DNA of 32,226 bases from Natronococcus amylolyticus DSM 10524 (GCF_000337675.1 NZ_AOIB01000005.1:168320-200545), one strand, 5' to 3'. Positions 8,097 through 17,472 are shown, counted from the stretch's first letter. Notes: generated from the sequence alone by a model not told the origin. Program-made: numbers and translations.

Positions 8097-8170
8097 GTTC
8101 TCCCTCGATCTTTGCCAACTGCGGACAAACCGCTACAGCCTGCATATGCTCGCCCGCCGAAGCGGGTCGG

Positions 8171-9559
8171 CTACTCCCACGCCGACGGCCAGACCTCGGC
8201 CGCCCGCATCCCGGGGACGTAGTTCTGGTCCTCGAAGCGCTCCCGAAGTTCGTCGGCCGCAATTCGCGGGACCTCAGCCCCAGTCAGCTCCCGGACCAGC
8301 AGTGCGATCAGCATGGCGTGTTCGCGCAGGTTCCGCGGTTCGACCTTGTCTCTGGTGTCGGCCGCGGTGTGACCCCAGCCCCGTCCCCGCTCGCCGCCGT
8401 CGGCCGGCTCGCTGTGGAGCTGCAGCGAGGGAACGCCAGCCCGCAGGAACGGCCAGTGATCGCTGAACGGGTGAGGGTCCCGGTCGTGGACGATCGGCTG
8501 GCCGGCCGAGTCGGCCACGTCCTCGGCGAGCGCCGCCAGCGGTTCCGAGGCGTGAGAGAGCGCCTGTAGGTTCCGGAAGCGGCCGGCACCGTCGACGTTG
8601 ACGACCGCCCGGACCGACTCGAGGTCGAGGTCCTCGGCCAGGGCCTCGGCGCCCAGCAGCCCGATCTCCTCGCAGCCGACGCCGGCGATTCGAACCCGAC
8701 ACTCGAGATCGTCCTCGAGTGCTGCGAGGATCGACGCGGTGCCCGCGACGGTCGCGATCCCGCAGCCGTTGTCCAGCGCTCCCTCGGCGATGTCGTGGGC
8801 GTCGTAGTGAGCCAGGAGGAGAATCTCCTCGTCGGTCTCGGGACCGAGGGTTCCGTGGACGTTCCGGCTCGTGCCGTCCGTCGTCGAGGCGTCGACGCGC
8901 AGTCGGGCTTGAGCGTCCTGCGTTGCGTACTCGACGAGCCAGTCGTGTGTCTCGGCGCTGACGCCGACGCCGGGGATCGCGGCCTCGGCGTCGAACTTCA
9001 ACGCGCCCGTCGGTGGCAGCTGACCGGGGACGTGATTGGCGAAGACGAACGCCTCAGCGCCCGCGGCGACCGCGTGACCGAACTTCTCCATCCGGTGGAC
9101 GAACCGCCGATCAGAGGGCGTCGTGGTGCTCGCGACCGCGATCGCACCCCGCAGGTTGACCTCGTCGATCTCCTCGGGGGTGCCGTAGCCGACGTCGACC
9201 AGCGGCCCCTCGAGGTCACCCGGCGGGCAGTACGGCAGGGCGATCGCCTCGAAGCTGCGCTCGGTTGCGGGAGCGTCCGTCCCCTCATCGACGTCGGTGA
9301 CCGCGAACTCGGTCGTCCCTCGCTGCCAGTGTCGCATCGAAAACTCGTCGATCCGAACGTCGGCGACCCCTGCCTCCTCGAGACTGTCGCGGACGAACGC
9401 TGCGGCTCGCCGTTCGCCCGAGGAGCCGCCCATTCGGTCGGGCAGGGCGGTCAGTCGACTCAGTAGGTTCCAGGTTCGGTCGTCGGCCCACGCGCGGCCG
9501 AGCGCTCGCTCGAGGGTCGGGTCGCGCTCGCGAGTCGTCGATCCGCCGGTGTCGTCCAT
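8171..9559 (-). CDS. M28-family zinc aminopeptidase
   Basis: A 462-residue peptidase of family M28. The co-catalytic zinc ligands appear in order: His251 and Asp253 in LAHYDAHD, Asp263 in ALDNGCG, the Glu297-Glu298 pair in GCEEIGLLG, Asp323 in VNVDGAG, and a late His in the GHTAADTRDK segment. Residues about 115-205 look like an inserted PA-type domain, common in this family. No signal peptide, so it probably trims peptides in the cytoplasm. The frame is open to 9586, but that ATG lies in a TATA-like element (CTTTTGA); the ATG at 9559 is about 27 nt downstream, as for a leaderless gene. It is divergent from oligoendopeptidase F, 92 bp away, suggesting joint peptide degradation. Confidence 0.9.
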   Translation of the reverse strand: MDDTGGSTTRERDPTLERALGRAWADDRTWNLLSRLTALPDRMGGSSGERRAAAFVRDSLEEAGVADVRIDEFSMRHWQRGTTEFAVTDVDEGTDAPATERSFEAIALPYCPPGDLEGPLVDVGYGTPEEIDEVNLRGAIAVASTTTPSDRRFVHRMEKFGHAVAAGAEAFVFANHVPGQLPPTGALKFDAEAAIPGVGVSAETHDWLVEYATQDAQARLRVDASTTDGTSRNVHGTLGPETDEEILLLAHYDAHDIAEGALDNGCGIATVAGTASILAALEDDLECRVRIAGVGCEEIGLLGAEALAEDLDLESVRAVVNVDGAGRFRNLQALSHASEPLAALAEDVADSAGQPIVHDRDPHPFSDHWPFLRAGVPSLQLHSEPADGGERGRGWGHTAADTRDKVEPRNLREHAMLIALLVRELTGAEVPRIAADELRERFEDQNYVPGMRAAEVWPSAWE

Positions 9560-9583
9560 ACTCCGCCGTTTCGCGGCGACGAT

Positions 9584-9590
9584 CAAAAGC
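9584..9590 (-). promoter_or_regulatory. TATA-like box of the M28 peptidase gene
   Basis: GCTTTTG on the minus strand is centred about 28 nt before the ATG at 9559. It overlaps the alternative start at 9586, which is therefore unlikely to be translated. Confidence 0.45.
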
Positions 9591-9621
9591 CGTCGGGTGG
9601 TCGACGCGGGGCTTCGATACC

Positions 9622-9628
9622 CTTTACC
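9622..9628 (+). promoter_or_regulatory. TATA-like box of the pepF gene
   Basis: CTTTACC is centred about 27 nt before the ATG at 9652, consistent with a leaderless transcript. The M28 box sits some 35 bp away on the other strand, making a compact divergent promoter. Confidence 0.45.
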
Positions 9629-9651
9629 AGCTTCATTCCGAACGTTCGTCC

Positions 9652-11445
9652 ATGAGTTCCGTTCCAGAGCGCTCCGAGATCGACGAGCAGTACACGTGGG
9701 ATCTCGAGAGCATCTACGCGACCGACGACGACTGGGAGACCGCCTACGAGGCGGTCGCCGAGCGGGTCGACGAACTCGCGGACTACGAGGGGGAGGCGAC
9801 CGACGACGCCGAAACGCTGTACGCCGTCCTCGAGCTTCGAAACGAGATCATGCGGGAAGTCGCGACCGTCTTCTCGTACGCCCGAATGCGACGCGACGAG
9901 GATACGACCGACCAGGAGTACCAGGCGATGACCGCCCGAGCGCAGTCGCTGGCGGCCGACGCCCAGTCCGCGGCGTCGTTCATCGAGCCCGAACTCCAGG
10001 CGCTGACCCGCGAGGAGTTCGACGCGATGGTCGACGACGTTCCCGAACTCGAGACCTACGACCACTACGTCGACGACGTGTTGCGGATGAAACCCCACAC
10101 ACGATCGGCCGAGGTCGAGGCCCTACTGGCGGATCTGAGTGAGGTGACAGGAGCGACGGGGGAGGTGTACAACATGCTCTCGAACGCGGATATGTCGTTC
10201 CCGACGGTCGAGGATCCCTTGGGCGAGCCCGTCGAGATCACCCAGAGCAACTTTACGAACCTGCTCAAGCGCCCCGACCGCGAGTTCCGACGCGAGGTCT
10301 ACGAGGCCTACTTCGAGGAGTGGAGTGACGTCCGCAACACCGTTGCCGCCTCCTACAAGAACAGCGTCAAGGCCGACGTCAAGATGGCCCAGGCCCGCGA
10401 CTACGACACCGCCCGCGAGGCCGCTCTCGACGGCCCGAACGTTCCCGTCGAGGTCTACGACACGCTTGTCGACAGCGTCAATGACAACCTCGAGAAGCTC
10501 CACCGTCACGCCGAACTCAAACGCGAGGCCCTCGAGGTCGACGAGCTGCAGATGTGGGATCTGTACATGCCCCTGACCGCCGACGAGGGGCCCGACATCG
10601 AGTACGATCAGGCCGCGGAGTACGTCGTCGACGCCCTCGAACCCCTCGGGGAGGAGTACCAGTCCCGCGTCGCTGAGGGTCTCGAGTCCCGGTGGGTCGA
10701 CGTCTACGAGAACGAGGGCAAGCAGGCGGGCGCCTACTCGGGCGGTACGTACGACACCCAGCCCTTTATCCTGATGAACTACCAGGACGACATCGCCTCG
10801 ATGTACACCCTGGCACACGAGCTGGGTCACTCGATGCACTCCGAACTCGCGAAGGAAGAACAGCCCTACGTCTACTCCGATTACGAGATCTTCGTGGCCG
10901 AAGTCGCGAGTACGGTCAACGAGGCGCTGCTGACCAATCACTTGCTCGAGACCGTCGAGGACCCCCACTTCCGCAAACACGTGCTCAACGAGTTCTTAGA
11001 GCGAGTGCGCTCGACGCTGTACCGCCAGACGCTGTTCGCGGAGTTCGAACACGAGGCTCACCGTCTCGAGGAGGAAGGCGAGCCGCTGACCGCCGACCGC
11101 CTCGACGAGATCTACGGCGGGCTCAAGGAACGGTACTACGAGCCGGCCGAGGTCGACGACCGCATTGCCCGCGAGTGGATGCGCATCCCTCACTTCTACC
11201 GGGCCTTTTACGTCTACCAGTACTCGACGGGGATCTCCGCCGCGCTGGCGATCGTCGACGGCATCGACGAGAACGGCGACGAGGCCGCCGACGACTACCT
11301 CGACTTCCTCCGACGGGGCTCCCGGGAGTACCCCCTCGAGTTGCTGCGGATCGCCGGCGTCGACATGAGTTCGTCCGAACCCGTCGACCGCGCGCTCGAG
11401 ACCTACGGCCGACGGCTCGAGCAGCTCGAGGACCTGCTGGCGTAG
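9652..11445 (+). CDS. pepF: Oligoendopeptidase F (M3 family)
   Basis: A 597-residue zinc endopeptidase of family M3B, which cuts oligopeptides of roughly 7-17 residues inside the cell. The zinc site His389-Glu390-x-x-His393 lies in TLAHELGHSMHSE, and Glu417 in FVAEVASTVNE is the expected third ligand. The conserved C-terminal HFYRAFYVYQYSTG region, which lines the substrate site, is intact. Length is normal (about 600). No export signal. With the divergent M28 aminopeptidase and the PAN gene downstream it forms a set suited to finishing proteasomal peptide products; that link is inferred from proximity. Confidence 0.94.
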   Translation: MSSVPERSEIDEQYTWDLESIYATDDDWETAYEAVAERVDELADYEGEATDDAETLYAVLELRNEIMREVATVFSYARMRRDEDTTDQEYQAMTARAQSLAADAQSAASFIEPELQALTREEFDAMVDDVPELETYDHYVDDVLRMKPHTRSAEVEALLADLSEVTGATGEVYNMLSNADMSFPTVEDPLGEPVEITQSNFTNLLKRPDREFRREVYEAYFEEWSDVRNTVAASYKNSVKADVKMAQARDYDTAREAALDGPNVPVEVYDTLVDSVNDNLEKLHRHAELKREALEVDELQMWDLYMPLTADEGPDIEYDQAAEYVVDALEPLGEEYQSRVAEGLESRWVDVYENEGKQAGAYSGGTYDTQPFILMNYQDDIASMYTLAHELGHSMHSELAKEEQPYVYSDYEIFVAEVASTVNEALLTNHLLETVEDPHFRKHVLNEFLERVRSTLYRQTLFAEFEHEAHRLEEEGEPLTADRLDEIYGGLKERYYEPAEVDDRIAREWMRIPHFYRAFYVYQYSTGISAALAIVDGIDENGDEAADDYLDFLRRGSREYPLELLRIAGVDMSSSEPVDRALETYGRRLEQLEDLLA

Positions 11446-11458
11446 GCCGCTTTCGACG

Positions 11459-11629
11459 CTACCGCTCGTTTCGAAGATCGAGCCGGAGGTACGCGACTCC
11501 GATCGCGACCAGTACCGCCCCGAAGCCGACGGCGAGTACCTCGCCCGCGAGGAGTCCGTAGCCGACCAGCGCGATCCCGGCGACTCCGTGCGAGGCAACG
11601 ATCAGCGGTCGCCGACGTTCCCGATTCAC
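11459..11629 (-). CDS. Membrane microprotein of 56 aa
   Basis: A 56-residue frame on the minus strand from a GTG at 11629 to a TAG at 11459. It begins MNRERRRPLIVASHGVAGIA and is hydrophobic from about residue 9 to 48, enough for two short membrane helices around a small Gly-Glu turn, then ends with charged LRLDLRNER. The pattern of basic N terminus, Gly/Ala/Val helices and charged tail fits a genuine small membrane protein. A strong TATA-like box (ATATAA) is centred about 29 nt upstream of the GTG. It is convergent with pepF, with 13 bp between stop codons. Function unknown; no family recognised. Confidence 0.7.
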   Translation of the reverse strand: MNRERRRPLIVASHGVAGIALVGYGLLAGEVLAVGFGAVLVAIGVAYLRLDLRNER

Positions 11630-11654
11630 GCTTCGACCCAGACGGCCCGACCCG

Positions 11655-11660
11655 TTATAT
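11655..11660 (-). promoter_or_regulatory. TATA box of the 56-aa membrane microprotein
   Basis: ATATAA on the minus strand lies 26-31 nt before the GTG at 11629. Its position argues both that the microprotein gene is real and that its transcript is leaderless. Confidence 0.55.
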
Positions 11661-11763
11661 CGTTCGTCCTCGAGATCCGACGAGCTGGCGCGAGCGGGTG
11701 TCCGTTCGCCGTCGTCGAAACCACCGAAAGAGCGATACGATCACCGGGAGATGCTACGGGCGA

Positions 11764-12726
11764 ATGCGAGAGACCATCGTCGATCGCCTCCGGCAACCGG
11801 AGTACACCGGCGAGAACCGGTGTACGCCGTGTACGGTACTCAACCTCGCTATCGCGGGCGCGATCGGGACGGCCGTCGCACGCAGGTCGAGAATCGCGGC
11901 TGCCGCCGTCGTCGGAGCGTCGACCGCCGCGATCTATCTCCGGGGATATCTCGTTCCTGGGACGCCCGAACTGACCAAGCGGTACCTGCCGGAGCGGGTA
12001 CTCCGGCTGTTCGGCAAGACGCCGGAGCCCGAGATCCGCGGCGGGCTCGTCGCGGGAGAATCTCGAGCCGATGAGACGGGTGCAGAGCTGGGAACCGGCG
12101 CCACCGAGACCGACAGCGACGCCGACAGGCCGGACGCTGATTCCGACGCCGCTTCCACGGCCACCGATACCGTGGACGCGTCCGACCGTCCGCAACCCCC
12201 CGAACCCGAGACCTACTTCCTCGAGGAGGGGATCGTCGAACCCTGCGAGGAGATCGACGACCTCTGTCTGACCGACCCCTTCGAGAGCGCCTGGAGCGAG
12301 GAGCTCGATCGGATCGACGCCGACGCGCTCGAGGGGACCGATGCCGCGGGAGCCCTCGGATTCGACGCCGAGGAGGGTGCGTTCGAGATCACCGGCCACG
12401 GCGGCGACGCGCGAACGCTCCGGCGGGACGGGAGGCTGCTCGGCAAGTGGCCCTCGAGGGCCGCCCTCGTCGCCGACGTCACCGCCGCTCGCGTTCTCGA
12501 GTCGTGGGACAGTGACTGGACGGACTACGACCCGCGGGCGAGGGGCGAACTGCTCAACAGTCTGCGGCTGTTCCTCGAGACCTGCCCGACGGCCGGGGGC
12601 GAGGTCGTCATGGGCGAGGAAACCGTCGAGTCCTGCTGTCGCTCCCACGACGTCATCGCGATCACCTGCGCCGAAACCGACGAGCGGCTGTTCGAGTACC
12701 CCGTCTCCGAACTCGAGCTCGAGTAA
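11764..12726 (+). CDS. Cysteine-containing membrane protein, haloarchaeal, unknown function
   Basis: A 320-residue protein. Near the N terminus is a CxxC pair (Cys20, Cys23 in NRCTPCTVLN) followed by one or two hydrophobic helices at about 24-66. Residues about 90-150 form an acidic, Thr/Ala/Asp-rich linker. The C-terminal part is soluble and holds several more Cys (EPCEEIDDLC, LETCP, ESCCRSH, ITC), suggesting metal binding or disulfides. No catalytic family is recognised. The frame is open to a GTG at 11698, but the stretch before MRETIVDRL is Arg-rich and unlike real protein, so the ATG at 11764 is preferred. PAN follows 120 bp later with its own TATA box. Confidence 0.72.
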   Translation: MRETIVDRLRQPEYTGENRCTPCTVLNLAIAGAIGTAVARRSRIAAAAVVGASTAAIYLRGYLVPGTPELTKRYLPERVLRLFGKTPEPEIRGGLVAGESRADETGAELGTGATETDSDADRPDADSDAASTATDTVDASDRPQPPEPETYFLEEGIVEPCEEIDDLCLTDPFESAWSEELDRIDADALEGTDAAGALGFDAEEGAFEITGHGGDARTLRRDGRLLGKWPSRAALVADVTAARVLESWDSDWTDYDPRARGELLNSLRLFLETCPTAGGEVVMGEETVESCCRSHDVIAITCAETDERLFEYPVSELELE

Positions 12727-12814
12727 CGGGGTGTTGATTCGAGCGCGGATACCGTCGTGTCCGCCCTCGGGCGACGGAATCCGCCGCACAATCCCACCGC
12801 GACCCAAAGGCACA

Positions 12815-12820
12815 TTTATC
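12815..12820 (+). promoter_or_regulatory. TATA box of the PAN gene
   Basis: TTTATC is centred about 29 nt before the ATG at 12847. This is one of the clearest leaderless-type promoters in the window. Confidence 0.6.
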
Positions 12821-12846
12821 GTCGAAAACTAATCGACCTATAACAG

Positions 12847-14076
<1,230 letters not shown>

Positions 14077-14105
14077 CGATCCCTCTCGTTTTCTGTTCGT
14101 GTCGT

Positions 14106-14393
14106 TCACCGATACCGGATCGAGTCGTCGGACCCGCTCAGGTCGAGCGCCCAGCTCGGGTGTCGAGTCATGTGAAACACCGCTTTTGCGAACGCGAACG
14201 CGAAAATCGCGAGGCCGCCACAGGCCATCAGCACTGCGAGGGCGGTTCCGAAACTCCCCCCGGAGCCGGCGGCCGGGGCTGCGACGTGTGCGACGCCGAC
14301 GTAGAGTCCCGCCAGAAGCGCGAGTCCGGAGACAGCGTATGCCAGGTATCCGACGGCGAGCCCGAAGAGACTACTCAGGCGAGACCGGCTCAC
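14106..14393 (-). CDS. Small two-helix membrane protein of unknown function
   Basis: A 95-residue protein starting with GTG. Two hydrophobic segments are seen at about residues 8-38 and 48-70, separated by a Gly/Ser/Pro-rich loop; the C terminus is polar and ends SDDSIRYR. No known domain. It is convergent with PAN (29 bp between stops, including a short T-run) and divergent from pdaD (84 bp). The GTG overlaps a GAGGTG sequence, so the exact start is not secure, but no later ATG would keep the first helix. Confidence 0.72.
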   Translation of the reverse strand: MSRSRLSSLFGLAVGYLAYAVSGLALLAGLYVGVAHVAAPAAGSGGSFGTALAVLMACGGLAIFAFAFAKAVFHMTRHPSWALDLSGSDDSIRYR

Positions 14394-14477
14394 ACCTCAA
14401 CTGTACGACCTCTCGCACAAGTGTCTTCTGTGCGCGCGGATCGCAACGCCTTACGCCGCGCGACCCCTACCCCAGCC

Positions 14478-14957
14478 ATGAGCATGATCCGAGTCGTCTG
14501 GGGTACCGGTTCGGGACCCACGAAGATGGCCTCCTACGACGCCGCACTCGCTAGCGCCGGCGTCGAGAACTACAACCTCGTCTCGGTGTCCTCGGTGATC
14601 CCCGCCGATACCGATGTCGAAGCCGTCGGCACCGCGCCCAACCTCGGTCCTGCGGGCGAGCGCCTGACGATCGTCGAGGCTCGAGCGACTACCGCCGGGC
14701 CGGGTCGGGCGAGTGCCGCACTCGCGTGGAACCAGTCCGTCGACGGCGGGCCGGGGCTGTTCTACGAGACCGCCGGCGAGATGGATCGCGACGACGTCGA
14801 ACGCCGCGTCCGTGAGGGGCTCGAGGCAGGCCAGGAGCTGCGCGACTGGCCCTTCGACGAACCGAGCGTCGTCGTCGAGAGCAGCCGAGCCGACGCCGGG
14901 ACGTACACGACGGCACTAGCGCTCGCGGTCTACGGCGAGAGCGAGCCGATCTGCTGA
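14478..14957 (+). CDS. pdaD: Pyruvoyl-dependent arginine decarboxylase
   Basis: A 159-residue proenzyme that cleaves itself to create a pyruvoyl cofactor and then converts arginine to agmatine. The opening VVWGTGSGPTKMASYDAAL and the cleavage region NLVSVSSVIP are diagnostic; by analogy with the Methanocaldococcus enzyme, cleavage falls between Ser38 and Ser39, with Ser39 becoming pyruvoyl. Length matches the family (about 155-165). In archaea agmatine is required to make agmatidine in tRNA-Ile2, which makes this gene probably essential. The frame is open upstream to 14160, but that part is antisense to the small membrane protein; the ATG at 14478 is preferred, with a second ATG at 14484. Confidence 0.93.
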   Translation: MSMIRVVWGTGSGPTKMASYDAALASAGVENYNLVSVSSVIPADTDVEAVGTAPNLGPAGERLTIVEARATTAGPGRASAALAWNQSVDGGPGLFYETAGEMDRDDVERRVREGLEAGQELRDWPFDEPSVVVESSRADAGTYTTALALAVYGESEPIC

Positions 14958-15015
14958 GCTGCCCGAAGGCGAACGCTTTTCACCTGTGGCCCCTATACAC
15001 AGGATACAACTTCTC

Positions 15016-15408
15016 ATGAACGGAAATACGCCGTATGCGGGGCTGCCGGGCGAGACCGGTGCTGGTCAGCGTGCCGCGGCGGACGTTCCGGAGCTCTCGA
15101 GCACCCAGCGGCGGACGCTCAGCCGCGACGTGTCGCGGATCGCCGCCCGAACCCGCGAGTTCCTGCCAAACGAGTACATCGTCGACGCCGACGTCGCCAG
15201 CGGCCAGGCCGGCTTTCAGGTGACCGTCGCCGTCCAGCCGCCGATCGGCCATCCCGTCAGCGCCGGCTTCCAGCCCGACCTCGAGGAGCCGACCGAGGAA
15301 CTCATCTCGGCCGACGAACGCGACGAGGTCGCCCGCGGACTGGCCGCGAGCGCGGCGCTGCAGGTCAAGCAGGCGGTCAGCAACAACGTAACGCCGACGG
15401 CGAAGTAG
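15016..15408 (+). CDS. Conserved haloarchaeal protein (DUF5811-like)
   Basis: A 130-residue soluble protein starting MNGNTPYAGLPGETGAGQRA, an opening I associate with the haloarchaeal family DUF5811 (from memory). The middle (about 35-100) has alternating hydrophobic positions consistent with a small alpha/beta fold; the C terminus is helical (VARGLAASAALQVKQAV). No catalytic motif is recognised. An in-frame start 30 nt upstream (14986) gives ten extra residues with no family resemblance. It follows pdaD by 58 bp on the same strand and is convergent with the zinc-ribbon gene after atpD, 15 bp between the stops. Confidence 0.8.
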   Translation: MNGNTPYAGLPGETGAGQRAAADVPELSSTQRRTLSRDVSRIAARTREFLPNEYIVDADVASGQAGFQVTVAVQPPIGHPVSAGFQPDLEEPTEELISADERDEVARGLAASAALQVKQAVSNNVTPTAK

Positions 15409-15423
15409 TTTCGGGAACCCCTT

Positions 15424-15840
15424 CTAGTACAGCAGCTGTTCGAGCTGGTGGCGTCGTCGCTCGAGGTCGACCGCCGGCTCGAGGGTCGGATCCGCGACGA
15501 GTCGATCGATCGCCAGCAACGGGTCCGTGCCGGCACGTTCGACGTCCTCGAGCAGCGACTCGATCGCGGATCGGTTGGTCGCCAGCGAGGACGACAGATC
15601 GATCGCGAGGAGGAGCGGAATCGCTCGCTCCGGGCGAGTCGGGAGGGCGTCGCTGATCCGGGAGAAGTCGGGCTCGTCGTCGGGTTCGATAACCGAATCG
15701 GCAGTACCTTCGATCGGATCGACCGTGAGACACTGCGTACAGACGTCGATCACCGCGGCGTTCGACGGCGCGTAGTCGCGATACTCGGCAGAAAGGGAGA
15801 GTGCGATCGTCGCGTCGGAGCCACACGCCGAACAGGCCAT
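15424..15840 (-). CDS. Zinc-ribbon-like haloarchaeal protein (DUF6276-like)
   Basis: A 138-residue protein with two CxxC pairs, Cys3-x2-Cys6 and Cys34-x2-Cys37, spaced as in a zinc ribbon. The rest is helical and acidic, with a hydrophobic stretch ERAIPLLLAIDLSSSLA that is too interrupted by charge to be a clear membrane helix. I associate this protein with DUF6276, from memory. It begins only 5 nt after the stop of atpD and is very probably co-transcribed and perhaps translationally coupled with it. A role in ATP synthase assembly is possible but rests only on this adjacency. Confidence 0.8.
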   Translation of the reverse strand: MACSACGSDATIALSLSAEYRDYAPSNAAVIDVCTQCLTVDPIEGTADSVIEPDDEPDFSRISDALPTRPERAIPLLLAIDLSSSLATNRSAIESLLEDVERAGTDPLLAIDRLVADPTLEPAVDLERRRHQLEQLLY

Positions 15841-15845
15841 ATAGC

Positions 15846-16601
15846 TCAGTCGCCGCCGGGGACGCTGCCGGCAGTCGACTGGCCCATCTCCTCGGACTCG
15901 GTACCTGCGGTGTCGCCGGTCGCGGCCTCCCTGGTTTCCTCGACGTCGTCTTTGGCCTGCTGTGCCTCCTTTTCCTCCTGCTCTTTCTTGTCCTTGATCT
16001 TCTTCAGGCGGAAGGTCTCCTCGCGTTCTTTCTCCTCGAGTTTCTGCTCAATGTACTCCTGGCCCTCGTAGAGGTCGGGGAGGATCGTAAACTCGAGGGC
16101 GTTGACGCGCCGCTTGGTGGTCTCGATCTCGCGGAGCATCTTCTTCATCGCCGTCTCGACTTCGGCGGCGAGGATGATGCTCTCCAGCAGGTCCTCGTAG
16201 GCCTCGGCGGCCTCGTCGATGCGCGCGGAGGTGCCCATGATCCCGTAGCCGCGCTGATCCAGACTCTTGGAGACGCGCGAGGACTCGATCTGTGGGACGA
16301 CGACGCCCATGATGTTTTTCGACTCGGTGGTGATCTCGGGGTGTTCCTGCAGGGCCGCGGCGGCGCCCCGAACCGCGACGTCGCCCTCCATCGCCCGGGC
16401 CATGTTGATCTTCTTCTGGGCGTCCTCGTAGTCGTCGGCGAGGTCGCCGCGGACGTCCTGGGCCTTGTCCAGGATGTCCATGAACTCCATGATCAGCCCG
16501 TCCCGCTTCTTCTCCAGGGTCCCGTGCCCGCGCTCGGAGAGCTCGATCCGGTCTTCGATCTCCATCAGGTTCTTGCGGGTCGGTTTGACGTCCTTGGCCA
16601 T
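15846..16601 (-). CDS. atpD: A-type ATP synthase subunit D (central stalk)
   Basis: A 251-residue central-shaft subunit that rotates within the A3B3 head. The opening [17 protein letters not shown] and the [13 protein letters not shown] segment are typical, as is the C-terminal [12 protein letters not shown] region; both helices form the long antiparallel coiled coil. Residues after about 195 are an acidic, Glu/Ala/Ser-rich extension beyond the core fold. In haloarchaea such as Haloferax this gene directly follows atpB (from memory); here two unrelated genes, about 2.8 kb, separate them. It therefore needs its own promoter: a TTATCC box lies about 30 nt upstream, partly overlapped by a palindrome. 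Confidence 0.95.
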   Translation of the reverse strand: MAKDVKPTRKNLMEIEDRIELSERGHGTLEKKRDGLIMEFMDILDKAQDVRGDLADDYEDAQKKINMARAMEGDVAVRGAAAALQEHPEITTESKNIMGVVVPQIESSRVSKSLDQRGYGIMGTSARIDEAAEAYEDLLESIILAAEVETAMKKMLREIETTKRRVNALEFTILPDLYEGQEYIEQKLEEKEREETFRLKKIKDKKEQEEKEAQQAKDDVEETREAATGDTAGTESEEMGQSTAGSVPGGD

Positions 16602-16631
16602 CTTGTGGAGGATTTGCGCTCCCAGTCGGAT

Positions 16632-16645
16632 AACTGTTTACAGTT
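16632..16645. promoter_or_regulatory. Palindrome in the atpD promoter
   Basis: AACTGTTTACAGTT consists of 6-bp inverted arms (AACTGT/ACAGTT) around TT. It lies 31-44 nt before the atpD ATG, next to the presumed TATA box (TTATCC on the minus strand), where a repressor or activator could control subunit D separately from the main operon. Chance occurrence is possible. Confidence 0.4.
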
Positions 16646-16701
16646 TTGCCGGCTCGAGCGATCGGCTTCTCGCGGCCGCACTCGCGACGTGACCGGGCAC
16701 G

Positions 16702-17472
16702 TCAGTCCTCAAGTTCGAGATCGGCGACCACCGGCAGGTGATCCGACCGGGGCGTCGTCTCGTTCGGGGAGAGCGTTCGATACTGCCTTACGTCAACGGT
16801 CGACGGAACGAACACGTAGTCGATCCGGTCACCGATGCCGTCGTCGAACCCGCGGAACGTTCCGGCGGGACCCGACCGCTCGCTCGCGACTCGACGGGCA
16901 TCCACGAGCGGGCCCATCGTCAGCGTCCGGTGGGGTGCCGATCCGACCGTGCAGTTCGCGTCCCCGGTCACGACCGGCACGTCCCCCTCCTCGAGGCGGT
17001 CCGTTGCCCGCCGACGTAGCAGTCGTGCGGACTCGAGGCGTGCCCGCTCGCCGCGGTGGTCGAGGTGGACGCTACAGAACCAGACGGTCTCATCGTGCTC
17101 CCGGTCCCGCAGGCGAACCCACGTGGCGACCCGGGGCAGGGACGCGTCCCATCCGACGCTCGGTTCGGCCGGCGTTTCCGAGAGCCAGAACGCACCCGTC
17201 TCAAGGCACTCGAACCGCAACGGTCGCCACGCGACCGGAACGAACTCCCCCTCGCGCTCGCCGTCCCGGCGGCCGACGCCGTGCCAGTCGTACGCCTCGA
17301 GGCCGGCCCGCAGGTCGTCGTACTGGTGGGCGAGTGCCTCCTGACAGCCCAGCAGATCCGGACCGATCCGGTCGAGCGTCTCGAGAACTCGCGAGCGACG
17401 CTCGTCCCACGGGTACTCGTCCGCCGGGTCGTCGTATCGGACATTGAACGTAGACGCCCGAACGGGTGCCAT
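16702..17472 (-). CDS. Endonuclease/exonuclease/phosphatase-family hydrolase
   Basis: A 256-residue member of the metal-dependent EEP fold. The catalytic set is present in order: Asn10 (STFNVRY), Glu45 (GCQEA), His136 (SVHLDHRG), Asp171 and Asn173 (GDAN), Asp218 (DRIDYVF) and Asp244-His245 (RSDHLPV). The family includes AP endonucleases, DNase I, sphingomyelinases and inositol phosphatases; the RYDDPADEYPWDERR opening is typical of the DNase I-like/lipid phosphatase branch rather than of Xth-type repair enzymes, but the substrate is unknown. No signal peptide. It lies between the acyl-CoA synthetase and atpD, 155 bp and 100 bp from them. Confidence 0.88.
   Translation of the reverse strand: MAPVRASTFNVRYDDPADEYPWDERRSRVLETLDRIGPDLLGCQEALAHQYDDLRAGLEAYDWHGVGRRDGEREGEFVPVAWRPLRFECLETGAFWLSETPAEPSVGWDASLPRVATWVRLRDREHDETVWFCSVHLDHRGERARLESARLLRRRATDRLEEGDVPVVTGDANCTVGSAPHRTLTMGPLVDARRVASERSGPAGTFRGFDDGIGDRIDYVFVPSTVDVRQYRTLSPNETTPRSDHLPVVADLELED

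Noticed and set aside
8152..8165. CCCGC-CGAA-GCGGG hairpin near the M28 stop as an intrinsic terminator
   Set aside because: The stem is short, there is no T-tract after it on the minus strand, and archaeal termination relies on T-tracts rather than hairpins.
14160..14477. N-terminal extension of the arginine decarboxylase
   Set aside because: It is antisense to the small membrane protein, and the family starts a few residues before VVWGTGSGPTK.
15801..17447. A 548-codon plus-strand frame over atpD and the EEP gene
   Set aside because: It spans two real minus-strand genes and their intergenic region; the second half is Arg/Pro/Gly/Ser-rich nonsense.
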